A stretch of 64,000 nt of DNA from Motiliproteus sp047633175 (lineage in GTDB: Bacteria; Pseudomonadota; Gammaproteobacteria; Pseudomonadales; Balneatricaceae), in the NCBI GenBank assembly GCA_047633175.1, contig JBLIEQ010000006.1, forward strand, positions 1-64,000, given 5' to 3'. The notes below the pieces were generated by a model. That model was not told the origin of the DNA, did no database searches, and saw only the letters and a program-made list of their open reading frames with translations. Both the position numbers and the translations under genes were made by a program. Below, piece by piece: positions 17,015-27,271 of the stretch (its first letter is position 1; the number at the start of each line of letters is the position of its first letter).

Positions 17015-18177
17015 TTAACTTTTAATCAACTCTGAAATATGGCGCCTCGGCCCATGGAGGGTAGCTTCGGCTCTTCCTAAACGAAACAGCATCTGTACGG
17101 TATCACCCTGGTGTATGTTGAATTCTTTTTTGAATGAAGCCTGTAATGGCCGCATCTCCTTGTACTCCTGCAAAACTTGGCTCATGGGGTGCTGCGCGAG
17201 CCCCATCGCGGTGGTCTTGAGGTTGATACGGCAGTAATATCTTCCAACTTTGACTTGATCTAGCCGGCTGTTTGTCGAAGTTGAAATCCAGGCGAAGGTA
17301 GCTGTTGAAGTGGTGGCTGCCCTTGTCATCTCCACCGCCTGCTCACCAAATTCGGTGGGATTTTTTTTCGACCTGATCCCGCGACAGTAAAAAAGACTCA
17401 ACGACAAACTCTTTGATCCCGCTTAAGCCTGCCTGAGATAGCCCAAACCCGTCCCGGTACTTTTGAACCTCTTCGTCATTGAAGCGAGACATGCCAATGG
17501 TTTCATGATCCCGCTCTTGATCCCCTACTTCGATCTGCATGGCATCCGTCAGTATCTGCTCGAAACGATGCTTTGCCTCGTCAGACTGAACAATAGTTAG
17601 GAGGGCTGTGCTTTCCTGACCATGAAAGTCATGCAGCCTGTCTATTTCTGATTGAGCTAAACGGCGGTTATCGTACTCACGTTTATTAGTGTGTCGAGTT
17701 AACAGGTGGGCGAACAGCGGGTCAGGAGTGAGCCCCGGACGTTCGATCAGTTCAATAGATGCTACCGGCTTATTGAGCAGTTCCGTGTTGCCATAGATAC
17801 CTTGGGGGAAGTAGTCGATGCGCGCCTCATGGCCAGTCCTATCGCGGCGATGGCCAGGGTTTCCAGAAACGTGCCTTGACCAATATGTATCTGACGATAG
17901 AACGGGGCTGTCGCGGGTAATAACCGCTCTGGGTCAACATAGAGGTCAAAGCTTCTAGGGCCCATGAAGCGAATTATCCAGGGTTGTTTATTGTAGGATT
18001 TGGACAGGTTATGGCGTAGGCCAAAACCTGCATGCGGATATCTTTTTCCGCTGGCTCCGGGCCTTCCCAACCGATGCTCAGGGTGGGCTCAGCGGTGCCA
18101 CAACCTACGATGGTACTACTAAGGGCAATGGATCCGAGTCCCAGACCAAAGACCTGAATGAAGTTTCGACGATTCAT
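17015..18177 (-). pseudogene. Acg-family nitroreductase-like flavoprotein, frameshifted
   Basis: A TAT-exported flavin oxidoreductase of the Acg nitroreductase-like family, broken by at least three frameshifts. The start at 18177 encodes MNRRNFIQVFGLGLGSIALS, a twin-arginine signal ending in a lipobox-like IVGC. The reading then shifts near 18000 (YNKQPWIIRF continues in another frame), near 17830 (before GIYGNTELLNKPVASIEL) and near 17360 (before EFGEQAVEMT). Joined, the parts give about 385 residues ending in RRHISELIKS, the full length of the family, so the loss is recent. It lies in the gene-poor interval between trmL and ggt. Confidence 0.8.
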
Positions 18178-19198
18178 AATGCGCTCCCAGGCATTTGCAT
18201 TATTAGGAATCTATATTGTATTCCCAGGAATCAATACACAAGATGCATTTAAGTGGATAGGAAAAGACGCATTGGCTTGATGAGCATCGTGATAACATTA
18301 TGCGAACCTGAAAGGAATAATTTTATATATGCAGTGCTTTATAGGACCAAACAATTTACAAAGCATCGAACTCCTTTTGCAAGAAGCTAAAGTCGTTCAG
18401 GTATTTGGCCTTAGTGACTCTTTTGGGACTAATTCCTGCCGAATTCAAACTACGGATCCAACCTGATTTAATGCTCGGGATATCTTAGTGGCACTTGTCG
18501 CAGTCCTTGCCATTTCCAAACATTGAACACAGTCACATCAGAGTCCGCTTCCCTGTATATCGCTAGCTGGAAGGGTTGTAGTGATCATAGAACCCAAATG
18601 GCTTGTTAGGGCCGTACTTTGCCCCCTAGTGTCTGATGCCCCAGGGCGCTAACCGACACGCTGCAGACGCTTAGCTCTGGCCTCTGGGGTTGCTGCTGAA
18701 AACGTGGGGTTCCTGATAGCGGACACCCATCTGAGTTCGGGATCACGGCAGGCGTATCTACTTAGCGGTAACAGCGACTGGCTCCTTTAACAAGAATTAC
18801 ACATGAAACAGGCCCTATAGACCTACCCGTCTGAAGGTACAGCTTAACGCCAAATTCTCGTAGCGGTCATTGATTGGGAAATAGTACAGCGGCAAGAGTC
18901 GCCAAAAGGGGGGCACTTATAATCTGTGGCTACGGCAACGGTTATTACTAGCCAGAAACACTGGAGCGGACGCTGATTTTACTGTATTGAGCGCCTGTTA
19001 ATCACAAGAGCTGCGACAGGGCGAACATCTGCTATCCTGGTGTTAACTATCATTGCCCTCTGCTATGTCATAAGCTACCGCAGGTAGTGCGCACAAGGGG
19101 GGCCGCGCCCCTTTCTTAAGTGCTAGACAAGACCCTTTTAATCCACTATTTAGACTAACTATCTTATCGCCGTTATAGCCACATATAGTCTACGCACC
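18178..19198. other. Long intergenic stretch with no gene
   Basis: About 1 kb without a credible reading frame. It holds one arm of a diverged inverted repeat (18651-18732) and a GC-rich hairpin without a clear T-run at 19098-19116 (AAGGGG...CCCCTT). The composition and scattered stops suggest decayed coding or mobile DNA. Confidence 0.55.
18651..18732. repeat. Inverted repeat arm (left)
   Basis: Reads in the opposite orientation to 21959-22040 with roughly 80 percent identity by eye; the best-kept part is TTCCTGATAGCGGACACCC. The arms are 3.2 kb apart and enclose the exchanger gene at 19900-20982. They could be the worn ends of a mobile element or two inserted copies of one dispersed repeat. 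Confidence 0.7.
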
Positions 19199-19444
19199 CT
19201 AGGTATCGTCAATGATTCCTGATTGAAACCCTGAACTCCCTCCAGTGGGCTGATACCTTTCGTTGACCGTTACGCTATAGCGCACTATAGGACTTAAAAC
19301 AGTTGGCCGGTTATACTCAGCTATCTCCGATTGATGAAACATAAAGCAAACTTTTACATTTCTTCCTTCAACCGTAGAGAACTCTTTATTGATGAATTCA
19401 GTGGCTAGATCTATCTGCGGTGAATCCATGCTGATCCTCCACAC
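19199..19444 (-). CDS. Possible small gene of unknown function
   Basis: An 81-codon frame starting MWRISMDSPQIDLATEF, with a possible ribosome site GAGGATCAGC just before a second Met (MDSPQIDL). No domain, signal or membrane segment is visible. It lies in decayed DNA, so it may be a remnant or chance frame; the balanced amino-acid use is the only support. Confidence 0.3.
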   Translation of the reverse strand: MWRISMDSPQIDLATEFINKEFSTVEGRNVKVCFMFHQSEIAEYNRPTVLSPIVRYSVTVNERYQPTGGSSGFQSGIIDDT

Positions 19445-19899
19445 ACGTTATTCGACCTAACATGATGACGAGTAGCAGACTAATTTATACCGAGGCATCG
19501 ATAAACGAAATAATATAAAAGGCAACGCGTTGACTGGCATATTGCGGAGCGGCCTGGAATAGCCCATACGCTTAACAAAAAACACATGGGGCTAAAAAAT
19601 CTAATCAATATAGAATATATTTTATCCAAGGTTGTACGATCATTCCGAATCATCAAGTTTCAGCTTGTATTTACCAAATCTCGTTATCACGACTTGATTA
19701 AAAACGATAGAAAGTTAGCGATGACCTTCCTCTGTTAAATATTTATAGCGTGGCCGATGGTACGTCTGTAGGACAAGCCCGCCTGAACATCCTGAAAAGG
19801 GTATTCAGGCGGGACAAAATGATCATTAATAACTAACTTTAAGACCAACATAGTCATAATGACTGACTAACCGAAACTAATTATTTAATCGGACCTACC
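19445..19899. other. Intergenic region downstream of the exchanger
   Basis: AT-rich and without a gene. It contains a strong hairpin at 19778-19813. Nothing else was recognised. Confidence 0.5.
19778..19813 (-). terminator. Likely terminator of the exchanger gene
   Basis: A perfect 10-bp stem (CCCGCCTGAA at 19778-19787 with TTCAGGCGGG at 19804-19813) lies 87 bp behind the exchanger stop. It lacks a long T-run on either strand, so termination is only probable. Confidence 0.45.
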
Positions 19900-20982
19900 C
19901 TAACTAATGACAGAGACTGCGGTGACTAACCAAATAGCAAACATGGCAAGTAATCCAAAAGCTACGTTTTTAGTCACATTAGTATATTTGAATAACAAAC
20001 TTGCACCTACCGCAGCGGTTACAGCGACAATTGACCAACGTAAAAAAGTCAAACCATCACTTTGCTCAATGACTAGTGAGTCAACACCGTAGATCATAAA
20101 CCACACCATTAAAGGTAGCGCGAAAGCAACGGTAGTATCGAAGGTATTTGATGCCAACGGGTTGGCAACAGCATCTTCGTAATTACCATTACGCGCATCT
20201 TTAACAGATAACAATAAGTCAGGAATTGATGAAGCAGCTGAGCCTAAGATCAAACCAGAGAAAAACGCTGGTACACCCATAATTTCTGCAGCACCAACCA
20301 CACCTTCTACTAAGATATGTGAGGCGCCTGTTATAATGGCTGTTGCGCTGGCTATCACTACCAATGCGCGGGTCAGGTTGAAGGTTTTATTACTGAAAAA
20401 CAGGCTATTGAAGTTAAATGATAAAATGTTACCGATTATTCCATAGTCATTAATTTCTTCATATTCATAATCGTCATCAGCTTCATGGCCTCGGCTATCA
20501 ATATACAAATGAACACCGTAACCAATATAAATAACATTCAAAACTACCGCCATAGTAATCGTAAAAGCATCAAAACCTAAAAAGTAAATAAGGGATATTT
20601 CTGCTGTTAATACCCAAAACAGATCACGAAGTAGAGCATTTTTATTTAAAGAAATACTGTTAACTTTATTCCCATGTTCGTCTTTCGCAAGCAAGATAGA
20701 CAGTGCAGGTATAACACAACCATTAAAAACAGCCGAGCCAGCCGTAACGCCTAAACCCACCATAACCATACCGGGATCGTTAAAGAAAAATAAACAAGAA
20801 ACAACAACAGCCATTTCTGGCATGCTTGAGCCTATAGCGTTGACAGTAGCACCTTTAACACCTGCCGGCATATTGCGGCCAAGATAGCTTGCTGATTGCT
20901 CAAAAGTATCACAAGAATATTTTAATAAATAGCAAGCAAGTAAAATTAAGGCAAAAGGCCACACAGCATTATATAATTCCAT
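19900..20982 (-). CDS. Na+/Ca2+ exchanger-family cation antiporter
   Basis: A 360-residue inner-membrane antiporter of the CaCA superfamily. The two alpha-repeat signatures are present: GATVNAIGSSMPEMAVVVS near residue 45 and LILGSAASSIPDLLLSVKDA near residue 245, each with the acidic residue that binds the cation, and about ten membrane segments. An acidic loop (EADDDYEYEEINDYG, near residue 167) separates the halves. The gene is markedly AT-rich compared with its neighbours and sits alone in a decayed, repeat-bounded interval, which points to horizontal transfer. The ion exchanged cannot be fixed from sequence. Confidence 0.88.
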   Translation of the reverse strand: MELYNAVWPFALILLACYLLKYSCDTFEQSASYLGRNMPAGVKGATVNAIGSSMPEMAVVVSCLFFFNDPGMVMVGLGVTAGSAVFNGCVIPALSILLAKDEHGNKVNSISLNKNALLRDLFWVLTAEISLIYFLGFDAFTITMAVVLNVIYIGYGVHLYIDSRGHEADDDYEYEEINDYGIIGNILSFNFNSLFFSNKTFNLTRALVVIASATAIITGASHILVEGVVGAAEIMGVPAFFSGLILGSAASSIPDLLLSVKDARNGNYEDAVANPLASNTFDTTVAFALPLMVWFMIYGVDSLVIEQSDGLTFLRWSIVAVTAAVGASLLFKYTNVTKNVAFGLLAMFAIWLVTAVSVIS

Positions 20983-21958
20983 AAATCTCCGTTATTCATT
21001 AATTGGAAAGCAAGGTAAACGCACTCTTTTTTTATTGAACGAATGCATATTCCACATCCATACCGTCAATGTTATACATTCTATCACTGATGTGAAAATA
21101 ATTTATCATGTTAAAAAATAATTTATATATCGTTCAGCATACCTTCGTTCCGGCTACCTTTATTACTGGCTTGTTAATACTAAAAAATCAGACTCTGTTC
21201 GTATTACATGTTGAAAACATCTCGACCTTAACAAGGTATACCATAAAACCAGAATGTTGGTTTATTTTTGATAGGTTCTGATCGAGCCATCGGAACCAGC
21301 CAAGATAGTGGGGTAGATCAGGCTCGGCAGTGATATCGCTGTAACTCGTTGAGAGCGCCACCGCGATGCATGAGATCCTAGTTGTACTTGGGGCATCTAA
21401 GATCGGACTGAAGTCGCTGTTCCAAATGTTTGAAGATTGCCGGTCTTGTATCTGGATGCTGCAATCGCTCCAGATGCAGGCGCCGCTGACAAGGGCTGAG
21501 TGAGCCGATAGCTAGTGCCCGTTGGTTGAAATCGAGCTGTTTCATGAGAAACAGCCGGTAATCTCTGGGCCTCCTGTAGTTTAGTACAGGATCAACACCT
21601 AAACCGAACAGAGCCTATAAAGCCTGTACATTCTGCAAAAGAGAGAATTAAAAAATCCGTTCTGTCCCAACCGTATCGGCTTTTATTAGCCATACCGTTA
21701 TAGGCTCTGAAGTCACTAGTGAAGAGCGGAACAGGGCCTTGAAAATGATACCAAAAGAATGAAAACGTATCATCAGGTAGTCGGGGGTACCTAACCCTAC
21801 CCCCCCACAAGACCCTGGATGCATGTCCGTAAAGGCGTGCAACTCAAATAGTGAATCCTATCCACCCATCATAAGCGTATAGTGTTGGACTCTATGCTTA
21901 CGTACCCATGACCGCTCCGTAGATACTCCACATCACCTGCCCTAATCTCTCGCTTGGT

Positions 21959-22040
21959 GGGGTGTCCGCTATCAGGAACTCCGAGGTTTCATCAGCAACC
22001 CCGCTGGCCAGAGATAAGTGTCTGCATCGTGTCGACTCTT
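21959..22040. repeat. Inverted repeat arm (right)
   Basis: Partner of 18651-18732. The segment GGGTGTCCGCTATCAGGAA at its left end resembles the outer end of an insertion sequence, but no transposase frame is present. Confidence 0.7.
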
Positions 22041-22751
22041 GCCGCTACCAGACGTTTCTTACTGATTTTTGGGTGTCCGCTTTTGCGAGCAGGCCTATTC
22101 GGTAAGGTATATCTTTAACCTTTCGGACTACTCGGTCAGGGCCGTGTTAGGCGCTGACCTAACTTCACTCTGCAGGTCCGCAAAGTCGCTACACTTGTCA
22201 TAAACGGTTATAGATTACGGGTCCGCTTTGGGGCCAATAGATGAAAACCGACTCTTCCTATTCCCAACCCGTTGTAGCTGTTAGAGAACCGATTGACTCG
22301 GAAGGAAGCCACCCTCTACGCCATCGAGCATACATCTCGGCCTTTATTCCAACAAACTATCAGATGAAAGCCAAGACCACGAAGAGTGGTACCCAAACCC
22401 CTTCTAAGCCGATGAAATTCAGACTGAAGAAGGCCAGCAGGGTCGAGCCATTGGCTGTTGTCAGCTCCCGACAACAACGGCATCCCTACAGGCAATGGCG
22501 AGACTGGCAGTCTGAGGCAGACAAATCGATTTGCACAACCACAGGCGGCCCCTGGGTGAGGCACAGGGATGTACCGAATGAATCCGAATCTGCCGGCCTC
22601 AGACTGAATCTCATAGCGCCGCAGGCGCGTACCCGCAGGGCGGTTTAGCAGGGGGCTGGGGGCATTTTTCGGGGGCTGAAATAAGCCTTACAGGTGTCAC
22701 CTTTATGCCATTACACCTATTTTGGCAGGCATCCCTGCCGCAATTAACAAG

Positions 22752-22830
22752 TACAAAGCCTTTCAAAAGATCGCCTGCAGGCCTGCGATCACAGTGCTAT
22801 AGGCTGAGCGTTGTGGGTAATCAGGTAATC
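22752..22830. repeat. Dispersed palindromic repeat, copy 1
   Basis: CAAAAGATCGCCTGCAGGCCTGCGATC followed by a TCACAGTGCTATAGGCTGAG segment. The same two blocks occur in altered order at 27660-27797 (TCACAGCGCTACAGGCTAGA and AAAAGATCGCC), and the first again at 62415-62435. It resembles a REP-type extragenic repeat of this genome. Confidence 0.7.
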
Positions 22831-22874
22831 CTTTACAACAACTAATTAGCACACCCCCGTTAACAAACCCCCGA

Positions 22875-22923
22875 CCAACACTCAATCGCCCCTGACGACC
22901 CCTTCGCGACGCGGATCCGCGCC
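22875..22923. repeat. 49-bp direct repeat, right copy (true ggt 3' end)
   Basis: Contains the last 14 codons and stop of ggt plus 7 bp beyond. It matches 16601-16649 with a single mismatch and marks the right edge of the decayed interval. Confidence 0.93.
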
Positions 22924-24648
22924 ACCCAGCAGTAGACCCTGCTGTAGCTGAATGCCGTGCAGGCCGGAGTTGAGGTCCCGCACCGATACATTAAATCCCA
23001 TCTCTATCAGTGCCGGCGCAAACGCTTCGGCGGAGGTACCTTTTTCCAGGTCGTAGGTACCGAAACGGTTAAGCAGATGAGGCAGGCTGATCGCCTCCTG
23101 CACCGACATCCCCCACTCCAGATGGGCGATCAGGGTCTTGGCGACATAGCCGATAATCCTCGATCCCCCTGGGGAGCCCAGCACCAGATAGGGCTTGCCA
23201 TGCCGCAGCACGATCGTGGGCGACATCGAGGAGCGCGGCCGCTTGCCCGGCTCCAGGCGGTTGGCGATCGGATGACCGTCTTTATGGGTCGCGAAGGAGA
23301 AATCGGTCAGTTCATTGTTCAGCAAGAAACCCCGCGTCATCAACCGCGATCCGAAGCCGTTCTCGATCGTGGTGGTCATGGAGAGAGCATTGCCGTCGGC
23401 ATCGACGATAGAGATATGGCTGGTCGAGGGCAGCTCGATCGACTGATCATCCGCCAGCACGATGGGGTTTTCCCAGGGCGGAGATCCGGCCTCGCTGGTG
23501 TCGAGGGCCTTGCCGACGGTAATCAGCCGGGCGCGCTTGGCTAGGTAGTCTCGATCGAGTAACCCTGCGGGCAGAGGCACATAATCGGTATCGGCCATGT
23601 AGCGTCCCCGATCGGCGAACGCCAGCCGCGATGCGTCACCGATAATCTGCCAGGCGATCGCTGAATCAGCACCCATTGCGGACAGATCGAAATGCCGGGT
23701 GATCCCCAGAATTTGCCCGACCGTCAGGGCCCCCGAGCTGGGTGGCCCCATGCCGCAGATAGCGTACTCTTTATAGGGCAGGCAGGTGGCCGGACGTTCT
23801 TTTACCTGGTAGGTGGCCAAATCTTGCAGCGCCAGCGTACCCGGATTCCCCTCGGCAGACTGCACTGTCGTCACGATATCGGCGGCTATCTGACCCGAAT
23901 AAAACGCCTCGCCGCCCTGCTCGGCCAGCATGGTCAGGGTATCGGCATAGGCGCCGTTTTTTAACAATGCACCGGCCGCCAGGGGCACGCCTCCGGCATC
24001 AAAGAAGTAGTTTTGGGTAGCGGGGTAACGCCCCAGGCGTTCGGCATCTGCGGCAATCGCGGATGCCAGCCGAGGTGATACCTCGAAACCCTCTCTGGCC
24101 TGGTTGATCGCCGGTTTAAGCAGCTGCGTCCAAGGCTGGTTTCCATAGCGCTGGTGCAGCGCCGCCATCAGCTTAACGGTTCCGGGGGTTCCGACCGAGC
24201 GTCCGCCGACCACCGCATCGTAGAATTTCAGCGGCTGGCCCGTCGCATCCTGAAACAGCTCCGGACGGCTGTTCAAGGGTGCGGTTTCACGGCCATCGTA
24301 GGTCGTGATCTTATCGTTGCCGGCATCGTAGTAGACCACGAAGGCACCGCCGCCGAGTCCCGACGACTGGGGCTCGACCAGACCCAGCATCGCCTGCACC
24401 GCGATCATCGCGTCCACCGCAGACCCACCGCGGCGCAACACCTGATAGCCTGCCTCGACGGCGACGGGGTTTGCCGCCGCGACCATAAACTCTTGCGCCC
24501 TGACCTCCGCCTTGAGCTGCAGCCCGCTGGCCTGCTCCGGGGCAATCGCATCGGCAACCTGAGCGGCGGCGACAACTTGGCAAGCTACACCTAAACCGAC
24601 AACCAGGCCCACAAACAGACCACTTCTTTTAATATTCAGCATCATCAT
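22882..24648 (-). CDS. ggt: Gamma-glutamyltransferase
   Basis: A 588-residue periplasmic Ntn-hydrolase that cleaves or transfers the gamma-glutamyl group of glutathione. A signal peptide covers residues 1-30. The protein self-cleaves before Thr409 in LPSTSHISIVDADGN; this Thr becomes the nucleophile of the small subunit. Other family motifs are QSSGLGGGAF near residue 95 (large subunit, glutamate binding), MGPPSSG near 300, RPRSSMSPTIVL and LGSPGGSRII near the end. Length is normal. The start MMMLNIKRS follows an AGCGGTAATG context. It is transcribed alone, away from ntrC. A copy of its 3' end lies 6.3 kb away behind trmL. Confidence 0.95.
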   Translation of the reverse strand: MMMLNIKRSGLFVGLVVGLGVACQVVAAAQVADAIAPEQASGLQLKAEVRAQEFMVAAANPVAVEAGYQVLRRGGSAVDAMIAVQAMLGLVEPQSSGLGGGAFVVYYDAGNDKITTYDGRETAPLNSRPELFQDATGQPLKFYDAVVGGRSVGTPGTVKLMAALHQRYGNQPWTQLLKPAINQAREGFEVSPRLASAIAADAERLGRYPATQNYFFDAGGVPLAAGALLKNGAYADTLTMLAEQGGEAFYSGQIAADIVTTVQSAEGNPGTLALQDLATYQVKERPATCLPYKEYAICGMGPPSSGALTVGQILGITRHFDLSAMGADSAIAWQIIGDASRLAFADRGRYMADTDYVPLPAGLLDRDYLAKRARLITVGKALDTSEAGSPPWENPIVLADDQSIELPSTSHISIVDADGNALSMTTTIENGFGSRLMTRGFLLNNELTDFSFATHKDGHPIANRLEPGKRPRSSMSPTIVLRHGKPYLVLGSPGGSRIIGYVAKTLIAHLEWGMSVQEAISLPHLLNRFGTYDLEKGTSAEAFAPALIEMGFNVSVRDLNSGLHGIQLQQGLLLGGADPRREGVVRGD

Positions 24649-24773
24649 TACCGCTCCCTATAGCCAACCGAGACTCACTGTTGTCAATGTAAACCAGCGG
24701 CGGCCCTTCAACCAGAGCCATCCGTGCCTAAAAGAGGCGCGAGGATGCTCTCTGATCTACGGATGTCATACCG

Positions 24774-26198
24774 CTAGCCGGCATCTTCGACCTCGACCGC
24801 ATCGATCCCCAGCTCTTTAATCTTACGCGTCAGGGTGTTCCGCCCCCATCCCAGCAACAGTGAGGCGTCGCGACGGCGGCCTGCGGTATGCGCCAACGCC
24901 GCCTCGATCATAATCCTCTCAAACGCGGGCACCGCGTCCCCGAGCAGATCACTGTTGCCCCGGCTCAGAGATTGTTCGGCCCACTGGCGCAGGCCCTGCT
25001 GCCAGTCTCCGGGGAGCTGGAGCACCGCATCGGCTGACAAGAGTTCGGGCGGCAGATCATCAAGCAGCACCTCGCGACCGGATGCCATCACGGTAATCCA
25101 GCGGCAGGCGTTCTCCAGCTGGCGCACATTGCCCGGCCACTCGATCGTGCACAGATAGCGCTCGGCCTCCGCGGAGAGTGACTTGGGTTCGACCGCCAGC
25201 TCTTCGGCGGCACGGGCCAGGAAGTGCTGCATCAGCTTGGGAATATCCTCGCTGCGATCACTGAGTTTAGGAATATGAATGCGGATAACATTCAGGCGAT
25301 GAAACAGATCCTCCCGAAAACGCCCCTCCTTAACCAGGGCCTCCAGATTCTGATGCGTCGCGGTAATGATTCTGACGTTAACCCTGACCGAGGTATGGCC
25401 ACCGACGCGGTAAAACTCGCCGTCCGCCAGCACCCGCAGTAAACGGGTTTGCGCCTCGGCAGGCATATCGCCGATTTCATCCAGAAACAGGGTCCCCTCG
25501 TCAGCCTGCTCAAACCGGCCCTTGCGCTGACCCGCCGCACCGGTAAAAGCGCCCTTCTCGTGGCCAAACAGCTCAGATTCGATCAGATCGCGGGGGATCG
25601 CCGCCATATTTAACGCGATAAAGGGGTTATGCCTGCGCGGACTGTGTCTGTGTAACGCCTGCGCCACCAGCTCCTTACCGGTGCCCGACTCCCCGTTAAT
25701 CAATACCGTAATTTTCGATTGCGATAACCGACCGATCGCCCGAAACACCTCCTGCATCGCAGGTGCCTCGCCGATGATCTCGGTGGCGCTGTCGACCTCC
25801 TGAGTCCCGACCTCGGCGCGCTGCTCCTGGGCATGCGCCACCGCACGCTTGACCAGTGCCACGGCGTCATCGACATCGAAGGGTTTGGGCAGATATTCGA
25901 AGGCGCCTCCCTGATAGGAGGCCACGGCGCTATCCAGATCAGAATGCGCGGTCATAATAATCACCGGCAGCTCGGGATAGTCCCGCTGTATCGTACTCAA
26001 CAGTTCCAGACCGCCGACGCCAGGCATGCGGATATCGCTCACCAGCGCGTCGGGCCGCTCCTTTTCCAGAGCCCGCAACGCCTGATCAGCAGACTCGAAC
26101 GCACGACTCTGGACACCACCCTGTTCCAACGCCTTTTCCAACACCCAGCGAATCGAGCGATCGTCATCAACGATCCAGACATTGGATACAGCTTTCAT
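24774..26198 (-). CDS. ntrC: Nitrogen regulation response regulator NtrC (GlnG)
   Basis: A 474-residue sigma-54-dependent activator of nitrogen-assimilation genes. The receiver domain (1-120) has the phospho-acceptor Asp55 in LVSDIRMPG. The AAA+ domain (about 140-380) carries the Walker A motif GESGTGKE, the sigma-54 contact loop GAFTGA and LFLDEIGDMP. The C-terminal Fis-type helix-turn-helix is RRRDASLLLGWGRNTLTRKI. Its start overlaps the ntrB stop by four bases. An NtrC-type box lies upstream of ntrB, so it probably controls its own operon. Confidence 0.97.
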   Translation of the reverse strand: MKAVSNVWIVDDDRSIRWVLEKALEQGGVQSRAFESADQALRALEKERPDALVSDIRMPGVGGLELLSTIQRDYPELPVIIMTAHSDLDSAVASYQGGAFEYLPKPFDVDDAVALVKRAVAHAQEQRAEVGTQEVDSATEIIGEAPAMQEVFRAIGRLSQSKITVLINGESGTGKELVAQALHRHSPRRHNPFIALNMAAIPRDLIESELFGHEKGAFTGAAGQRKGRFEQADEGTLFLDEIGDMPAEAQTRLLRVLADGEFYRVGGHTSVRVNVRIITATHQNLEALVKEGRFREDLFHRLNVIRIHIPKLSDRSEDIPKLMQHFLARAAEELAVEPKSLSAEAERYLCTIEWPGNVRQLENACRWITVMASGREVLLDDLPPELLSADAVLQLPGDWQQGLRQWAEQSLSRGNSDLLGDAVPAFERIMIEAALAHTAGRRRDASLLLGWGRNTLTRKIKELGIDAVEVEDAG

Positions 26199-27271
26199 AA
26201 CAAGGCCTCTTGACGCTGTTCTAGCGGAATATAAATAATAAATTCAGTATGTCCGGGCTGACTCAGACATTCGATCAACCCCGCATGCTGACTGACAATC
26301 GACTGGGCGATCGACAACCCCAGCCCCGTTCCTTCGGCTCGCCCACTGATCATCGGGAAAAACAGGGTGTCTTTTAACGCCCCCGGAATACCCGGACCGT
26401 TATCACTGATTACCAGCTGACACACCAGCCGATGTCGCTCGGATCCCAGGGTGAATTGACGAATCGCCCGAGTGCGCAGGCAGATCCGCGGCTGCTGGGT
26501 ACCCGACTCCTGCAGCGCCTGGATACTGTTACGCACCATATTCAGCACCGCCTGAATCAGCTGCTCTTTATCGCCGTTCAGATCGGGAATACTGGGATCG
26601 TAGTCACGTAAGATCTCGATCTCTCCGGCCGTTTCGGCACTGGCCAGGCTGTAGATACGCTCCAGAATCCGATGAATATTGAGCGGTTTTTTATTCAACA
26701 GCTGCCGGGGCCCGAGCATTCGATCGACCAGATTCTGTAACCGGTCCGCCTCATGGATAATGACCTGGGTATACTCTTGAAGGCTGGCATCCGGCAGCGC
26801 CCGCTCCAGCAACTGGGCGGCGCCGCGCAGACCCCCTAGCGGGTTTTTGATCTCATGCGCCAGGCCGCGAATCAGCCCGCGTGTCGCTTCCTGCTGCGCC
26901 CTCGAATCCTCTTCCCGCCCCATACGCAGCATGCGGTCACGCGGACTGATTTCCACCAGCAGACAGCCATGCTGATCGCCGGTCAGCGCCGTCACGCTGT
27001 AATCCGCCTCTACCTCCTTACCCTGGGCAAGATGCAGATGCGCCTCACGCCGAGTAAACGAGTGGCCGGTTTCCAGCACATCACTGAGCACATCGTAAAA
27101 CTCAGAGTGATCGCGAATAAGCGCCAGCACGCTCTCGCCTTCGATCCGCTTGGCGCTGACATCAAACAGCATCTCGCCCGCCGGATTGAGATAGCGCAGA
27201 CAACGATCGCCATCAAGCATCAACACCGCGCCCGACAGATTATCCAGTAATTGTTTGTAGTGATTCTGCAC
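26195..27271 (-). CDS. ntrB: Nitrogen regulation sensor histidine kinase NtrB (GlnL)
   Basis: A 358-residue soluble kinase/phosphatase that controls NtrC in response to PII. An N-terminal PAS domain (about 5-110) is followed by the dimerisation domain with the phosphorylated His139 in GLAHEIKNPLGG, and the ATPase domain with N (NMVRNSIQAL), G1 (DNGPGIP) and G2 (GTGLGLSIAQ) boxes. The start codon is GTG at 27271. Two further partial copies of this 5' end lie directly upstream; each has a ribosome-site-like GAGG, a GTG and about 13 matching codons before a stop. This places short decoy frames in the leader. Confidence 0.96.
   Translation of the reverse strand: MQNHYKQLLDNLSGAVLMLDGDRCLRYLNPAGEMLFDVSAKRIEGESVLALIRDHSEFYDVLSDVLETGHSFTRREAHLHLAQGKEVEADYSVTALTGDQHGCLLVEISPRDRMLRMGREEDSRAQQEATRGLIRGLAHEIKNPLGGLRGAAQLLERALPDASLQEYTQVIIHEADRLQNLVDRMLGPRQLLNKKPLNIHRILERIYSLASAETAGEIEILRDYDPSIPDLNGDKEQLIQAVLNMVRNSIQALQESGTQQPRICLRTRAIRQFTLGSERHRLVCQLVISDNGPGIPGALKDTLFFPMISGRAEGTGLGLSIAQSIVSQHAGLIECLSQPGHTEFIIYIPLEQRQEALL

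Larger units (their letters stand above)
20983..22874. other. 1.9-kb region with no convincing gene
   Basis: Between the exchanger and ggt. Short frames at 21592-21842 (minus) and 22241-22648 (plus, 135 codons) have no recognisable domain or good ribosome site. The region holds the right arm of the inverted repeat (21959-22040), a second GGGTGTCCGCTTTTGCGAG segment near 22074 and a dispersed repeat at 22752-22830. It reads as decayed mobile DNA. Confidence 0.5.

Noticed and set aside
22241..22648. 135-codon plus-strand frame in the decayed interval
   Set aside because: Arg/Ser/Thr-rich product, no ribosome site, no recognisable domain, surrounded by decayed DNA.
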